From NCBI RefSeq assembly GCF_001244545.1, contig NZ_LN852695.1:124001-188000 (forward strand): DNA of 64,000 bases, given 5' to 3'. Positions 26,888-36,495 of this stretch are shown here, one piece after another. Source of the stretch: Candidatus Stoquefichus sp. SB1. GTDB lineage: Bacteria; Bacillota_I; Bacilli_A; Erysipelotrichales; Coprobacillaceae. Each line of letters starts with the position of its first letter. Position 1 is the stretch's first letter. The notes beneath the pieces were generated by a model. The model did not search any database. It was not told where the DNA came from and was given only the letters and a program-made list of their open reading frames with translations. Position numbers and translations under genes: made by a program.

Positions 26888-29110
26888 CTATAGATAATCC
26901 AAAACCCATATTAAAAACTCATCAACAGGTAACGGTTTAGAAAAAATATATCCCTGTACACTATAACAATGAATAGATTCTAAAAATGCTAATTGTTCTT
27001 TTGTTTCAATCCCTTCAGCAACAAGTGAAATATTTAATTGATTTGCCAATTGTACAAAACTAGCAATAATATCTTTACTTTTTTGACTCCTTATATCATC
27101 AAAGAACTTCTTATCCATTTTGATACCATCTACATCAAAATCCTTTAATAATCCTAATGCTGAAAAACCAGTTCCAAAATCATCTAATGAACAAAGAAAA
27201 CCATATTGATGAATCTGATCAATAATTTTCTTTGTTTTTTCAATTTGTTGATTATCAAAAAACATAGATTCAGTTAATTCTAATTCAATCAAGTCATCAG
27301 GAATACAATAATGCTCTTTCACCTTATAAAAGTCATTTAAAAAATGACTATCATTAAAATGTCGCCTAGATACATTAACAGATATAGGAAACGCTTCATA
27401 ATGCTGATTCAACCATTCTCTTATAAAAAGACAAGTTTTTTCAAAAATGTATAAATCTAACTTTATAATATTATCATTTCTTTCAAAAACAGGAATAAAT
27501 TCTGATGGATAAATATATCCCAATTGTGGATGTATCCAACGAATAAGCGCCTCTGCTCCACAAATTTTATGATTAGCTAAATCAACTTTAGGCTGTAAAT
27601 ACATATGAAAATATTGATTTTCGATAGAATCTTCAAACATATAATTGAGTTCTTGTTCTTTTTTCATCGTTTCCATAATTTCTTTATCATAATAATGACA
27701 TTGTGATTGTTCACCATGAATACGACAAGCCAATCGTGCACAGTCTTGTATCATATTAATCTCATCATGATTATTTTCAATGAAACATGCCCCCTGGACA
27801 ATTCTTAAATGGGCAGCATTTTGTTGATCAAGAGAATGAATCTCATCAATCATATTATCAAGTCTTTTTTGGATCTCTTGTTTTTGTGATTCATGTAAGC
27901 ATAAAAAGAAATGATCATTTTCACTTCGTGCGACTATCTCATTTGAATGTATATGACATTCAAGAACATGATAAATACTTTTTAAAATACGATTTCCCAC
28001 TTCAAAACCATCATTTTTATTAATTAATTTAAATTGTTTAATATCAATAAAAACGATGACATAACTGTGTGGTGATACATCTTTTATCAATCGTTTACAT
28101 GCAATTTGAAATCCTATATTATTAAGTCCTTTTGTTAATGGATCACGATATGCAATATCTTCAAGATAGCTTTTTTGTTTACGATAAAATGAAATGAGTA
28201 ATGCAAATAAAATAATAAAAGCCAAAATAATACAAGCAACTAATATAAAATTATAAAAAATAAATTGATAAGCTTCACTAGAAATCAGTTCTGCTGGTAC
28301 TAATGTTAATAAACTCCAATCGTTTAAACCAAGATATTGATAAGAGAGAATCAATGATTTATCATCAGAAGATGTAAAACTAAAAACATCTGATGCTCCT
28401 TGACTGATATCCTTTCTCATTTTATTAATATTATTCATTGTATTTTTGTCACTATCTTCTTTAAAAATACTATCTAATTGCATAAATGGTTTTAAATCAG
28501 TAGGAGAAATAATCACTTGTCCATTTTTATCAACAATACATGATAATCCATTTCCTTGAAAACTTTTTGGTTGAATAAGATCCTGAATATTTCTCTTATC
28601 ACAAATACCAATAAGTACTTTTGTTATTTCTTTATTATCCTTTAAAGGTATTGAAAAGAGAAGACTTTGATCTGCAAGTTGAATAATCTTATTTTTACCT
28701 TGAAATACATCTTGAATAAGAGTTAAATCAGTCTTTTTATTTTGATTTGGAAAGGTATTCCCTTGCTGATCAATCATATAAAGATTTGTCATATTTAAAG
28801 TTTTCATTTTCTTATCAAGAATATTCTCAATATCTTGATAATCAGATGAATTATCAATTGAATCAACAAATAATTCTAATGAAGTTTCTACAGAATGAAT
28901 TCGTGTTGAAATATCATTGGCTAATTGAACTGAAACATCCGTTACATAAGTATGAGTCACTAACTCTAATGTTGAACTCAAATAACAAGTATTTATAATT
29001 AATAAAATAATGATAATCAATAAAATGATATAAATATAGATAAATCCACCTTTATACTGAATTGAAGGTATTATCAATTGATTATATTTTTTCACTATAT
29101 GTTCCTCCAA
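26888..29110 (-). CDS. Membrane GGDEF-EAL protein, probable c-di-GMP phosphodiesterase
   Basis: The 740-residue protein has a membrane helix at about 24-45, an extracellular dCache-like sensor region (about 50-280), a second helix (about 285-308), a GGDEF domain and an EAL domain. The GGDEF active site is lost (SENDH in place of GGDEF, near residue 395). The EAL domain keeps its catalytic signatures: EALIRW near 520, NVSRRHF, ELTESMFF, DDFGTGFSALGLL, and KMDKKFF with AEGIETKEQ. So it should hydrolyse c-di-GMP, with the dead GGDEF as a possible GTP-binding regulator. A sensor ligand is not evident. It starts behind TTGGAGGAACAT. Confidence 0.92.
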   Translation of the reverse strand: MEEHIVKKYNQLIIPSIQYKGGFIYIYIILLIIIILLIINTCYLSSTLELVTHTYVTDVSVQLANDISTRIHSVETSLELFVDSIDNSSDYQDIENILDKKMKTLNMTNLYMIDQQGNTFPNQNKKTDLTLIQDVFQGKNKIIQLADQSLLFSIPLKDNKEITKVLIGICDKRNIQDLIQPKSFQGNGLSCIVDKNGQVIISPTDLKPFMQLDSIFKEDSDKNTMNNINKMRKDISQGASDVFSFTSSDDKSLILSYQYLGLNDWSLLTLVPAELISSEAYQFIFYNFILVACIILAFIILFALLISFYRKQKSYLEDIAYRDPLTKGLNNIGFQIACKRLIKDVSPHSYVIVFIDIKQFKLINKNDGFEVGNRILKSIYHVLECHIHSNEIVARSENDHFFLCLHESQKQEIQKRLDNMIDEIHSLDQQNAAHLRIVQGACFIENNHDEINMIQDCARLACRIHGEQSQCHYYDKEIMETMKKEQELNYMFEDSIENQYFHMYLQPKVDLANHKICGAEALIRWIHPQLGYIYPSEFIPVFERNDNIIKLDLYIFEKTCLFIREWLNQHYEAFPISVNVSRRHFNDSHFLNDFYKVKEHYCIPDDLIELELTESMFFDNQQIEKTKKIIDQIHQYGFLCSLDDFGTGFSALGLLKDFDVDGIKMDKKFFDDIRSQKSKDIIASFVQLANQLNISLVAEGIETKEQLAFLESIHCYSVQGYIFSKPLPVDEFLIWVLDYL

Positions 29111-29243
29111 TGATAAAATAATTTCAATATTATTTTATCATTATCATTCCAATAAGCAATTGAATAATTGGGTACATTAGCATATAGTATAATCAATTTT
29201 TTTATGATAAAATAATGATATCTAAAAAATAGGGGTGATTGAC

Positions 29244-30695
29244 TTGAATAAAAAACCAACTTTATTTAATTATTTATATGACAGTCTTCGTGATTTAATC
29301 ATTACTGGTCGTTTACCATATGGTTCAAAGATGCCTTCAATCTCTGAAATATGTTTGCTGTATAATATTGGTATTAGAACCGTTAAAGATGTTCTTAAAA
29401 AATTAAAAGAAGATGGATATATAGAGACCCATGAAAGAAAAGCATCTATTGTTATTTATCAACCTGATCAACTCAATAATCAACGTCAAGGTATCTATTT
29501 TTTACAACATCGTAATGAAATGATTGAAGTTTATAAAACTATAAATATTGTGTTGCCTTTATTTATTTCTTTTGCAGTTGAGGTGCTAAAAGATGATGAT
29601 TTATATAAATGGATAAATTTATTAAAGCAATCACAAAATAAAAATATTTTGATTCGTGAAAAAATCTTTTCTCATATGTTATATGATATTTTAGAGAAGT
29701 CTTATAATCCTTTGCTTAGAAGTATATTTTCTAGTTTAGAAATTTATGCACAGCCAATTTACTTTCTTAATTATGAAGCAAATATCCAATATATTCAGTT
29801 AGAAAAGAAATTTAAGAATATTGATTGGGTAGTAGAGTCTTTCATCACAAAAGATAAAATAGAAATTGATTATCGTTTTCATTTAATGTTTGAAACAGTC
29901 ATTCAAGGTATTGATAAAGTACTCAATTCATTGACTTCTCAGTATCCTGATATTTTAGAATCAAAACCTCAATTTCATTGGTTTGCACAATTAGGTAGAA
30001 ATCATTATTATACAAGTATTGCCCGTGATATCATTGATAAAATTTGTTTAGGTATCTATCCAGAAGAAAGTTTTCTTCCTGCTGAAGCCAAATTAGCACA
30101 ATCATATTGTGTAAGTGTTTCGACAATAAGAAAGAGTTTACGAATGATTAATGAACTTGGATTCGGACAAACAATGAATGTGAAAGGAACAAAAGTTTTT
30201 ATTCAAAACAATCATGATGCAATCAAATGTTTAAAAAATAAACAATATCGTCAAGACACATTATTATATTTAAATGCTATGCAAGTCATGATTATATTGA
30301 TTGAAAAAGCAGCATTATTAGCTTTTCCATATATTGATAATCAAGATATTCAACAATTACAAAATGAAATGACAAATCCAAACAAGTTTTTTTTAGAAAG
30401 TCTGTTAGATTGTATACTTGCTCATTTACCTTTATTACCTCTTCAACAGATCATTCAAGAGATCAATCAAATTATCTATTGGGGATATTATTTTTCTTTT
30501 TATCCAACTGAAAAAAGAAATATAAATATAGTGACGATTAAAAGTCACAATGCTTTTGATTATTTATGTGATCACAATGCTATTTTATTTGCCAAAGAAA
30601 TCTCTTCTAGTTATAAACATGCATTGAATGTTGTAAGAGATTATCTCATTGATTTTGGTTTAACAGAAGCAAAACACATCATTACACCAAATTAA
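29244..30695 (+). CDS. GntR-family regulator with two complete GntR DNA-binding halves
   Basis: The 483-residue protein contains two winged-helix GntR domains. The first covers about residues 1-75 (LIITGRLPYGSKMPSISEIC, then RTVKDVLKKLKEDGYIE). The second covers about 254-320 (ICLGIYPEESFLPAEAKLAQ, then SVSTIRKSLRMINELGF). Each is followed by a helical region, about 85-245 and 325-483. Ordinary GntR proteins have one such half and are 230-250 residues, so this looks like an internal duplication or fusion. I place the start at the TTG at 29244, because AGGGGTGAT lies upstream and the in-frame GTG at 29235 is part of that site. It is divergent from the EAL gene. Confidence 0.8.
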   Translation: MNKKPTLFNYLYDSLRDLIITGRLPYGSKMPSISEICLLYNIGIRTVKDVLKKLKEDGYIETHERKASIVIYQPDQLNNQRQGIYFLQHRNEMIEVYKTINIVLPLFISFAVEVLKDDDLYKWINLLKQSQNKNILIREKIFSHMLYDILEKSYNPLLRSIFSSLEIYAQPIYFLNYEANIQYIQLEKKFKNIDWVVESFITKDKIEIDYRFHLMFETVIQGIDKVLNSLTSQYPDILESKPQFHWFAQLGRNHYYTSIARDIIDKICLGIYPEESFLPAEAKLAQSYCVSVSTIRKSLRMINELGFGQTMNVKGTKVFIQNNHDAIKCLKNKQYRQDTLLYLNAMQVMIILIEKAALLAFPYIDNQDIQQLQNEMTNPNKFFLESLLDCILAHLPLLPLQQIIQEINQIIYWGYYFSFYPTEKRNINIVTIKSHNAFDYLCDHNAILFAKEISSSYKHALNVVRDYLIDFGLTEAKHIITPN

Positions 30696-30718
30696 AACCA
30701 CTACAAATGTAGTGGTTT
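30695..30718. terminator. Bidirectional terminator
   Basis: AAACCACTAC and GTAGTGGTTT pair around an AAAT loop between the convergent GntR and deacetylase genes. Confidence 0.75.
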
Positions 30719-32132
30719 AGTTATTAACATGCTGATGTGGTGTAAATGTATTATCATCAATAGCCTTAAATTGATATCCTAAAGCCTGATAATGTTCAAT
30801 GATCTTTGGTAAGGCTTCTACTGTTGTTGATTTTGCTGCTGTATCATGAGCAAGAATCATAATATTATTAGCTTTACTTGCTGTTCCTTCTTTAATCAAT
30901 TTACTTACAGCCACATTATTCCCTGAAGCATCGCCGGTACTTGCATTCCAATCATAATACTGATATCCTCGTGCCTGAACTTCTTTCGTCAGTGTACTCA
31001 TAATACCTTTGCAATATTTTCTAGAAACAGTATTAGATGCCCCTCCAGGGAAACGAATATACTTTGGAACAAAGCCAATCTGCCCTTTAACCATTTGTCC
31101 TATTTTATCCAAATCATCAAAATAAGCATTAACTGAAGCATATACTTTAGAATAAGAATGTGTATATGTATGTAATCCAATTGTATGTCCTTTATTATGT
31201 GCTTCTTTAATCAAATAATTATATTTCTGTCCATTTCCAGTAACAAAGAAAGTTGCTTTTGCATTATATTGATCTAAAACTTTTAAAATTTTTGCTGTAT
31301 TTGATGATGGACCATCATCAAAAGTTAAGTAAACAACCTTATTCCCATTTTGACCAATTGAACTTGTAGGCTTATTCTCAACAACTGCTACTGTCTTTGT
31401 ATAAGAATTTTTATTCCCTGAACGGTCTGTAACAGTATATTTCACTTCATAGGTTCCAACTTTAGCTGTATTCACCTGTTGAGAATCAACAGTCACTTTA
31501 GGTTCTGGATCTCGATTATCTTTAGCTTTAATGCCAGATAAATAATCAATTTTTCCATTTTTCGAAACTGTGAAATCATGTAATCCTGTTAATACTGGTT
31601 TCTCTTCATCCTTTACAATTTTAACAATGGCTTCTTTTTCTGTCTGATTACCAGCTTCATCCTCAACAACAACCGTAACATTTGTCTCGCCTGCTTTTTC
31701 AAAAGAATAATCCTCTTTAAATCGTACAGTTGTGTTTGTTTGATCTTTAATATTCTTAACTAAATCCTCAGCTTTCACATTCATTCCTAAATCAATATCT
31801 AAATTCTCAATATCAAATGTTGGGGCTTGTGTATCAACAACCTCTAACTGAAGTTCATATTCTTTATCATTAATTTTATATTTAATAACATATGTTCCTA
31901 GTTTTTCAATATTAACAGCAGAATCATCAATTTCAATATCCGCTATATCATGTCCATGAACATCCTTAATATAATCAACTGCATTATAATTTCCCTTAAT
32001 CTCTACTTTTTCAGCACTGTTCTTAAATTCAATTGCTGGTCGATTTAATATTTTTATCCCTACAATAACGACTATAGCAACAACCACAACTCCTCCAAGA
32101 ACACTTAATACTATTTTCGTATTCTTTTTCAT
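30717..32132 (-). CDS. Membrane-anchored polysaccharide deacetylase with Ig-like repeats
   Basis: The 471-residue protein has an N-terminal membrane anchor (about 8-28), three DUF5011-type bacterial Ig-like domains (about 30-105, 106-175 and 176-255, each near the pattern D-x-x-A/K-P-x-F/L), and a NodB deacetylase domain. In the NodB domain, TFDDGPSS supplies the Asp pair near residue 272. HTYTHS is the zinc H-x3-H near 320, RFPGGASN follows, and ILAHD closes the site near 440. All catalytic motifs are present, so it should remove acetyl groups from peptidoglycan or a surface glycan. It is followed upstream by an amidase gene that also acts on the wall. Confidence 0.9.
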   Translation of the reverse strand: MKKNTKIVLSVLGGVVVVAIVVIVGIKILNRPAIEFKNSAEKVEIKGNYNAVDYIKDVHGHDIADIEIDDSAVNIEKLGTYVIKYKINDKEYELQLEVVDTQAPTFDIENLDIDLGMNVKAEDLVKNIKDQTNTTVRFKEDYSFEKAGETNVTVVVEDEAGNQTEKEAIVKIVKDEEKPVLTGLHDFTVSKNGKIDYLSGIKAKDNRDPEPKVTVDSQQVNTAKVGTYEVKYTVTDRSGNKNSYTKTVAVVENKPTSSIGQNGNKVVYLTFDDGPSSNTAKILKVLDQYNAKATFFVTGNGQKYNYLIKEAHNKGHTIGLHTYTHSYSKVYASVNAYFDDLDKIGQMVKGQIGFVPKYIRFPGGASNTVSRKYCKGIMSTLTKEVQARGYQYYDWNASTGDASGNNVAVSKLIKEGTASKANNIMILAHDTAAKSTTVEALPKIIEHYQALGYQFKAIDDNTFTPHQHVNN

Positions 32133-32283
32133 TTTATCCCAACTTTCTATCTTATCCCTTATAGTATACCTTTATTATATACTAACTTTACTGAGTATAA
32201 AAGATATTAACCCTTTTTTCGACAAGAAAAAAGAGCCTCATTTATTTATGATTCTTACTTAATATTGGGTAAATAAAAATAAA

Positions 32284-32326
32284 GAAGTCTTAAAATCATT
32301 GAATTCATCAATGAAATTAATGCTTC
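32284..32326 (-). terminator. Long imperfect hairpin after the amidase gene
   Basis: GAAG-TTAA-TCATTGA and its mirror TCAATGA-TTAA-CTTC form 19-base arms with four mismatches around a 5-base loop. T-rich sequence follows on the minus strand. The rest of the 228-base gap shows no gene. Confidence 0.55.
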
Positions 32327-32360
32327 CTTTTTTATTTATACCCTAAAGCAAGAAAGAACC

Positions 32361-33089
32361 TTATTCATCAATCAGCTCTATAATTCCTTGACTAATGGCA
32401 ATCCCCATTTGCTTTAATTTTTGATTGTCATTTAAATACTGATAATCAGGACCATGAATATAACCTAATTCAACTAATACAGATGGAACAGTATTATTCT
32501 TTAAAACAGCTAATGAACTTCCATCTTGTAATCCTCTGTCTTTTGAATAATTAAGTTTTGTAATCTGTTGACTAATCGCTTTTGCCAGATTTTCACTTTC
32601 TTTATTTCTTGTATAAACTTCAAATCCCGTCACATCATTTGATTTATCATAATCATTGACATGAATAGATACAAAATATTTAGCATGATGCGTTTGACTC
32701 ATTTGTGCACGCATATTTAAGTCTGTTACTTTATCTTCATGTAATGCTTCATCGCTCGTACGCGTATAAACAGCTTTTATATTTTCTTTTTCAAGTGCTT
32801 CACCTATTGCTTTTGCTGTAGTAAGTGAAATATTTTTCTCATGAAGCTTACCTGCATTAGCCCCTGCATCAATTCCGCCATGACCTGGATCTAGAACAAC
32901 CGTAGCACGATAATTCTTTTCTACCTTAGCTTCCACTGTTGGCTGTGAATATGAGAGGAAGAGTGAGACAATATGTTCTCCAATAAAAGAAGCACCTTTA
33001 TATATTCCAAATAATAGAGCAATCCCAATAATTGCTACAAAAGCAACACGATCAACTCTTAGTTTCTTTTTTTTCTTCTTTTTTGCCAT
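32361..33089 (-). CDS. N-acetylmuramoyl-L-alanine amidase (Amidase_3, CwlD-like)
   Basis: The 242-residue protein starts with a lysine-rich cytoplasmic stub (AKKKKKKKLRVDR) and one membrane anchor (about 15-37). The Amidase_3 domain follows from about residue 62 (VVLDPGHGGIDAGAN). The zinc residues are visible: His in DPGHGG, Glu in HEKNISL, His in SIHVNDYD, and the catalytic Glu in VLVELGYI near 215. It cuts the bond between MurNAc and the peptide stem. The start at 33089 has AAAGGAGTG upstream. It may act on spore cortex or general wall; no CwlD partner gene is seen to decide. Confidence 0.92.
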   Translation of the reverse strand: MAKKKKKKKLRVDRVAFVAIIGIALLFGIYKGASFIGEHIVSLFLSYSQPTVEAKVEKNYRATVVLDPGHGGIDAGANAGKLHEKNISLTTAKAIGEALEKENIKAVYTRTSDEALHEDKVTDLNMRAQMSQTHHAKYFVSIHVNDYDKSNDVTGFEVYTRNKESENLAKAISQQITKLNYSKDRGLQDGSSLAVLKNNTVPSVLVELGYIHGPDYQYLNDNQKLKQMGIAISQGIIELIDE

Positions 33090-33163
33090 TATTTCACTCC
33101 TTTTCTGTTTTATTCTATCATTTTTAAAAAGGAGTTCAACCATATTATGACATATTTTCTATT

Positions 33164-33176
33164 ATTTTTTTAACTG
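33164..33176 (+). repeat. 13-bp direct repeat at the left side of the tandem insertion
   Basis: ATTTTTTTAACTG here recurs exactly at 36496-36508, on the far side of the two insertion elements. It is the presumed target-site duplication. Confidence 0.8.
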
Positions 33177-33309
33177 CCTCAAATTTTTTTGAAAAGTCCG
33201 TTTTAAGTATTTCTTTTTATTAAAGTTCCGTTTTTTTGTTATTTCATCTTTTTTTACTATAATGTATGTATAGGTATGGATTACTTCTGTATGAAAGGAG
33301 TCATTAACG

Positions 33310-34611
33310 ATGGTTAAAAGTAATTCAATTCATCATTTAACTTATAAACAAAGGCAACACATTGAAACTCTTTTAAATGAATCCGTTAAGCTTTGCAATA
33401 TTGCTTCAGAACTTCATAAGGATCCAAGAGGCATCAAAAAAGAAATTGTCAACCACAGGCAACTCTCCGTTAGACAGAATGCAAAAAACAAATGTGGTTT
33501 GCAGATTGTCTGTAAAAAATCAAGACTCTGTAATAACTGTGAATCTGGTTTATGCAAATACTGCAGCTATGCTAAATGTTCTACTCTCTGCTGTGATTTC
33601 CAGGAACTTCCTGAATGCAAAACAATGAAACGTTTCCCATATGTATGCAATGGCTGTGATAAAATCAAGGAATGCCCTTTACCAAAGGTATTCTATAAGG
33701 CTTCTACTGCTCAAACTGAATATGAATTTAATGTTTCAGAACACAAAAAAGGTCCTCAATTAAATGCAGTTCAAATGAAGCAGCTTGATAAGATTATCAG
33801 TGATGGTGTGAAACGAGGAATAGCCATTGAAGTCATCATAGAAACAAATCATCTTCATATTGCTCCCAGTACTGTCTATCATTACATTGATCTTAACTTA
33901 TTGGAAGTCAAGAACATCGATCTGAAACGTAAAGTCAGATATCACCAAAGGTATACAATAAAGCCAAAAGCGAAGCCATTAAACTATGATTATTTAAATA
34001 ATAGACGATTTGATGACTTTACTCAATATCTACTTGAAAATCCTGGAGTAAATATTTGGCAAATGGATACTTTAATAGGTAAAAAGGGAGAAGGCGAAAA
34101 TACAGTCTTATCTCTTCTCTATACAAAAACAAATCTTCAGTTGTTTTTCAAACTAAGATCAAACTGTGCAGATGAAGTGAATAGAGTTTTTGAAAGAATC
34201 AAAAAGCATCTGGGAAGTGATCTCTTCAAGGAAATATTTGAATGTCTGCTTACAGATAACGGAAAGGAATTTTCAGATCCGTTATCAATTGAAGCAGATT
34301 CTCAGACTGGCGAAACACTTACACATGTTTTTTACTGCAATCCAGGAAGAAGTGACCAGAAAGGAAAATGTGAAAAGAATCATGAACACTTTAGAGAATG
34401 CATTCCTCAGGGTATAAGTTTTAATCCATATATGCATTCAGATATCATAAAGATATCAAATCAGGTAAACAATTATCCCAGAAAAATGTTAGGCTTTCAT
34501 TCACCATATGAAAGTACAATGTCATTACTCAATAAAAAAGTATTTGAGCTAAATCAGCTTCATGAGATACCCGCTCATAAAGTTACACTCAAATACCCTA
34601 GAAAAGTTTAA
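33310..34611 (+). CDS. IS30-family transposase, copy 1
   Basis: The 433-residue protein has an N-terminal HTH (LTYKQRQHIETLLNESVKL), a cysteine-rich region (about residues 60-125, at least ten Cys) that probably binds zinc, and an rve catalytic domain. The DDE residues are in WQMDTLIG (about 256), LTDNGKEFS (about 320) and KCEKNHEHFRE (about 357). A TATAAT box and AAAGGAG precede the ATG. The cysteine cluster is larger than in the founding IS30 protein and points to a distinct subgroup. It is complete and identical to copy 2, which suggests recent activity. Confidence 0.93.
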   Translation: MVKSNSIHHLTYKQRQHIETLLNESVKLCNIASELHKDPRGIKKEIVNHRQLSVRQNAKNKCGLQIVCKKSRLCNNCESGLCKYCSYAKCSTLCCDFQELPECKTMKRFPYVCNGCDKIKECPLPKVFYKASTAQTEYEFNVSEHKKGPQLNAVQMKQLDKIISDGVKRGIAIEVIIETNHLHIAPSTVYHYIDLNLLEVKNIDLKRKVRYHQRYTIKPKAKPLNYDYLNNRRFDDFTQYLLENPGVNIWQMDTLIGKKGEGENTVLSLLYTKTNLQLFFKLRSNCADEVNRVFERIKKHLGSDLFKEIFECLLTDNGKEFSDPLSIEADSQTGETLTHVFYCNPGRSDQKGKCEKNHEHFRECIPQGISFNPYMHSDIIKISNQVNNYPRKMLGFHSPYESTMSLLNKKVFELNQLHEIPAHKVTLKYPRKV

Positions 34612-34644
34612 AATCAAGATAAATCCATACCTTATCCAAGAATG

Positions 34645-34682
34645 AAAAACGGACTTTTCAGAACAAATTAAAAAAATTTGAG
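34645..34682 (+). repeat. Internal imitation of the IS end
   Basis: AAAAACGGACTTTTC and AAAAAAATTTGAG are both blocks of the left terminal repeat in inverted form, split by ten extra bases. The match is closer than that of the true right end at 34805-34829. The same sequence occurs at 36311-36348 in copy 2. Confidence 0.6.
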
Positions 34683-34829
34683 CTGAAACAGAGTTTTTGT
34701 GTACTCATTTTCTTGATTTCACACCCTTATTTTATCACACTTTCAAAATATTTCATCTTCTTTTAATCATTAAAAAGCAGGAAAAAACGGAAGTTTCGAA
34801 CTCATCGGACTTTCCGTTCAAATTTGAGC

Positions 34830-34842
34830 TTTTTTTATTTAA
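34830..34842 (+). repeat. 13-bp spacer between the two IS copies
   Basis: TTTTTTTATTTAA separates the right end of copy 1 from the left end of copy 2. It has the same length as the flanking 13-bp repeats and a seven-T run, but a different sequence. Confidence 0.7.
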
Positions 34843-36495
34843 CCTCAAATTTTTTTGAAAAGTCCGTTTTAAGTATTTCTTTTTATTAAAGTTCCGTTTT
34901 TTTGTTATTTCATCTTTTTTTACTATAATGTATGTATAGGTATGGATTACTTCTGTATGAAAGGAGTCATTAACGATGGTTAAAAGTAATTCAATTCATC
35001 ATTTAACTTATAAACAAAGGCAACACATTGAAACTCTTTTAAATGAATCCGTTAAGCTTTGCAATATTGCTTCAGAACTTCATAAGGATCCAAGAGGCAT
35101 CAAAAAAGAAATTGTCAACCACAGGCAACTCTCCGTTAGACAGAATGCAAAAAACAAATGTGGTTTGCAGATTGTCTGTAAAAAATCAAGACTCTGTAAT
35201 AACTGTGAATCTGGTTTATGCAAATACTGCAGCTATGCTAAATGTTCTACTCTCTGCTGTGATTTCCAGGAACTTCCTGAATGCAAAACAATGAAACGTT
35301 TCCCATATGTATGCAATGGCTGTGATAAAATCAAGGAATGCCCTTTACCAAAGGTATTCTATAAGGCTTCTACTGCTCAAACTGAATATGAATTTAATGT
35401 TTCAGAACACAAAAAAGGTCCTCAATTAAATGCAGTTCAAATGAAGCAGCTTGATAAGATTATCAGTGATGGTGTGAAACGAGGAATAGCCATTGAAGTC
35501 ATCATAGAAACAAATCATCTTCATATTGCTCCCAGTACTGTCTATCATTACATTGATCTTAACTTATTGGAAGTCAAGAACATCGATCTGAAACGTAAAG
35601 TCAGATATCACCAAAGGTATACAATAAAGCCAAAAGCGAAGCCATTAAACTATGATTATTTAAATAATAGACGATTTGATGACTTTACTCAATATCTACT
35701 TGAAAATCCTGGAGTAAATATTTGGCAAATGGATACTTTAATAGGTAAAAAGGGAGAAGGCGAAAATACAGTCTTATCTCTTCTCTATACAAAAACAAAT
35801 CTTCAGTTGTTTTTCAAACTAAGATCAAACTGTGCAGATGAAGTGAATAGAGTTTTTGAAAGAATCAAAAAGCATCTGGGAAGTGATCTCTTCAAGGAAA
35901 TATTTGAATGTCTGCTTACAGATAACGGAAAGGAATTTTCAGATCCGTTATCAATTGAAGCAGATTCTCAGACTGGCGAAACACTTACACATGTTTTTTA
36001 CTGCAATCCAGGAAGAAGTGACCAGAAAGGAAAATGTGAAAAGAATCATGAACACTTTAGAGAATGCATTCCTCAGGGTATAAGTTTTAATCCATATATG
36101 CATTCAGATATCATAAAGATATCAAATCAGGTAAACAATTATCCCAGAAAAATGTTAGGCTTTCATTCACCATATGAAAGTACAATGTCATTACTCAATA
36201 AAAAAGTATTTGAGCTAAATCAGCTTCATGAGATACCCGCTCATAAAGTTACACTCAAATACCCTAGAAAAGTTTAAAATCAAGATAAATCCATACCTTA
36301 TCCAAGAATGAAAAACGGACTTTTCAGAACAAATTAAAAAAATTTGAGCTGAAACAGAGTTTTTGTGTACTCATTTTCTTGATTTCACACCCTTATTTTA
36401 TCACACTTTCAAAATATTTCATCTTCTTTTAATCATTAAAAAGCAGGAAAAAACGGAAGTTTCGAACTCATCGGACTTTCCGTTCAAATTTGAGC
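34843..36495 (+). mobile_element. IS30-family insertion sequence, copy 2
   Basis: It is a second copy of the same element in the same orientation, offset by exactly 1,666 bases. The encoded transposases are identical, and I saw no difference in the non-coding ends. It lies immediately next to the terminator of the ATP synthase operon. Confidence 0.88.
34976..36277 (+). CDS. IS30-family transposase, copy 2
   Basis: The protein is identical to the copy-1 transposase over all 433 residues, with the same promoter, ribosome site and DDE motifs. It adds a second potential source of enzyme. In IS30-type elements a tandem head-to-tail pair is a highly active transposition intermediate, so the arrangement itself may be unstable. 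Confidence 0.93.
   Translation: MVKSNSIHHLTYKQRQHIETLLNESVKLCNIASELHKDPRGIKKEIVNHRQLSVRQNAKNKCGLQIVCKKSRLCNNCESGLCKYCSYAKCSTLCCDFQELPECKTMKRFPYVCNGCDKIKECPLPKVFYKASTAQTEYEFNVSEHKKGPQLNAVQMKQLDKIISDGVKRGIAIEVIIETNHLHIAPSTVYHYIDLNLLEVKNIDLKRKVRYHQRYTIKPKAKPLNYDYLNNRRFDDFTQYLLENPGVNIWQMDTLIGKKGEGENTVLSLLYTKTNLQLFFKLRSNCADEVNRVFERIKKHLGSDLFKEIFECLLTDNGKEFSDPLSIEADSQTGETLTHVFYCNPGRSDQKGKCEKNHEHFRECIPQGISFNPYMHSDIIKISNQVNNYPRKMLGFHSPYESTMSLLNKKVFELNQLHEIPAHKVTLKYPRKV

Larger units (their letters stand above)
33177..34829 (+). mobile_element. IS30-family insertion sequence, copy 1
   Basis: The 1,653-base unit is defined by comparison with copy 2: sequence identity starts at CCTCAAATT and ends at AATTTGAGC. 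The ends are imperfect inverted repeats. The left end CTCAAATTT with AAAGTCCG matches the complement of the right end, with six differing bases between the two blocks. It carries one transposase gene and no cargo. An internal sequence at 34645-34682 mimics the left end. Confidence 0.88.

Noticed and set aside
26888-29110. Active diguanylate cyclase in the GGDEF-EAL protein
   Set aside because: The active site reads SENDH instead of GGDEF, so only phosphodiesterase activity is expected.
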